A stretch of DNA of 64,000 bases from NCBI RefSeq assembly GCF_014837045.1, contig NZ_JACSPR010000003.1, positions 1-64,000 of the forward strand, in the 5' to 3' direction. Source of the stretch: Corynebacterium gallinarum (GTDB lineage Bacteria; Actinomycetota; Actinomycetes; Mycobacteriales; Mycobacteriaceae). The notes under the pieces were generated by a model. It had not been told where the DNA came from. It ran no database searches and saw only the letters and a list, made by a program, of their open reading frames with translations. Made by a program: the position numbers and the translations under genes. Shown here in pieces: positions 63,261 through 64,000 of this stretch; the stretch's first letter is position 1; the number at the start of each line of letters is the position of its first letter.

Positions 63261-64000
63261 CTAGACCGTCACCTTCTCCGGCCACACCCCACGCCAGTAG
63301 GACGCGGGGTAGGGGATCTCCTCGGTGGACAGACCCAGTTCATGGGCCGCGCGCAGAGGCCAGGAGGGGTCGCGGAGTACGGCACGGCCGAGGCTGATGA
63401 TGTCGGCGAGCCCGTCGTCGAGAAGCTCCTGCGCCTGGGCGGGCTCGGTGATGAGACCGACCGCGGACGTCGGGATGCCGACCTCCCGCTTGACCCGGGC
63501 GGCGAAGTCGACCTGGTAGCCCGGGCCCACCGGGATGCGGGCGGGTGCGGCACCGCCGGTGGAGATGTCCACGGCATCCACGCCCAGACCCTTGAGGATC
63601 TCCACGAAACGAACCGTCTGATCCGCGTCCCAGGACGGCTCATCGTCGATCCAGTCGGTGGCGGACAGGCGCACCACGAGGGGCATCTCCTCCGGGATGG
63701 TCGCACGCACGGCCGTGACCACCTCGCGGATGAGGCGGGTGCGATTGTCGAAGGAGCCACCATAATCGTCGGTGCGCTTGTTGGCCAGGGGAGTGAGGAA
63801 CTGGTGGAGGAGGTAACCGTGGGCGCCGTGGATCTCGATGGAATCGAACCCGGCGTCCACGGCGCGACGGGATGCAGCGGCGAAGTCCTCGACCACCTTC
63901 TGGATATCCGCCAGGGTCATTTCCTCAGGAACGTCCAGTCCCTTCTGCGCCACGGCGCTGGGGCCGAGGATCCGCCAACCACCCCCCGTCGCCGGGACGG
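63261..64000 (-). CDS. Old Yellow Enzyme-family NADH:flavin oxidoreductase (YqjM-like), 5' end outside the window
   Basis: The frame is open from 63261 to the right edge, covering about 246 residues of a family of about 360. It contains [15 protein letters not shown] (edge), [39 protein letters not shown], the classical OYE motif with His ligands, and [22 protein letters not shown]. It reduces activated C=C bonds with NAD(P)H and FMN. The first visible ATG-like codon (GTG 63953) is internal; the true start is beyond 64000. Confidence 0.93.
   Translation of the reverse strand, partial: VPATGGGWRILGPSAVAQKGLDVPEEMTLADIQKVVEDFAAASRRAVDAGFDSIEIHGAHGYLLHQFLTPLANKRTDDYGGSFDNRTRLIREVVTAVRATIPEEMPLVVRLSATDWIDDEPSWDADQTVRFVEILKGLGVDAVDISTGGAAPARIPVGPGYQVDFAARVKREVGIPTSAVGLITEPAQAQELLDDGLADIISLGRAVLRDPSWPLRAAHELGLSTEEIPYPASYWRGVWPEKVTV

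Overview
This window is a stretch of a high-GC Corynebacterium chromosome. The gene content and order strongly resemble the C. glutamicum / C. efficiens group: PspA, thioredoxin, MFS, PadR, dnaB, rplI, ssb, rpsF, penicillin-binding protein, MalR-type MarR, universal stress protein, ino1, dps, malE, leuS, the gentisate cluster and trpEGDCFBA. Mycothiol-dependent maleylpyruvate isomerase, an MhuD-type heme oxygenase, inositol-phosphate synthase and a GT87 glycosyltransferase are typical of actinobacteria with a mycolic-acid envelope. The species name is inference. No prophage, insertion sequence, CRISPR array or tRNA gene was recognised.

Layout. 1-340: leader and tandem promoters of an rRNA operon that runs left out of the window. 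341-6430: YtrA-type GntR regulator, NYN-domain protein, PspA, thioredoxin, small metal-binding protein, MFS permease, PadR regulator. 6718-10892: dnaB, a 750-base gap packed with DnaA boxes, and the rpsF-ssb-rplI operon. 11047-15467: envelope block (GT87 glycosyltransferase, class A penicillin-binding protein, zinc-ribbon protein). 15665-22600: MalR-type regulator with universal stress protein, heme-degrading enzyme, tRNA hydroxylation protein, ino1, DUF1846 protein, dps. 22727-27814: nucleic-acid repair (Nei/Fpg glycosylase, RtcB RNA ligase, Ogt) around a DeoR-type regulator with a remarkable TTTCG-rich region. 27966-40537: malic enzyme, sugar kinase, two VanZ-like proteins, D-amino-acid dehydrogenase, nitroreductase, leuS, CodA-like deaminase. 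40562-42403: an AlbA/ATPase regulator bracketed by 71-bp direct repeats. 42911-51391: 3-hydroxybenzoate/gentisate catabolism plus a dicarboxylate symporter. 51777-60119: the trp region with leader peptide and attenuator. 60223-64000: ABC exporter, Rieske lipoprotein and a partial Old Yellow Enzyme.

How genes work together. The gentisate cluster is a complete route: uptake (MFS), 3-hydroxybenzoate 6-hydroxylation, ring cleavage, mycothiol-dependent isomerisation and fumarylpyruvate hydrolysis, under one IclR regulator with candidate operators in both control regions. The trp operon encodes all steps from chorismate to tryptophan and is preceded by a WWW leader peptide. Three perfect parS sites between 57.4 and 63.2 kb indicate that this is the ParB-loading side of the origin region; two of them form the stems of transcription terminators.

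The most unusual signals not explained by ordinary genes are: a strongly over-represented 11-mer GCTTRTCGACG (16 copies, mostly in the sense orientation of genes); the TTTCG/CGAAA array at 25.9-26.4 kb; the repeat-flanked regulator at 40.6-42.4 kb; the DnaA-box cluster between rplI and dnaB; the parS-terminator fusions; and a short ORF plus terminator in front of rtcB.
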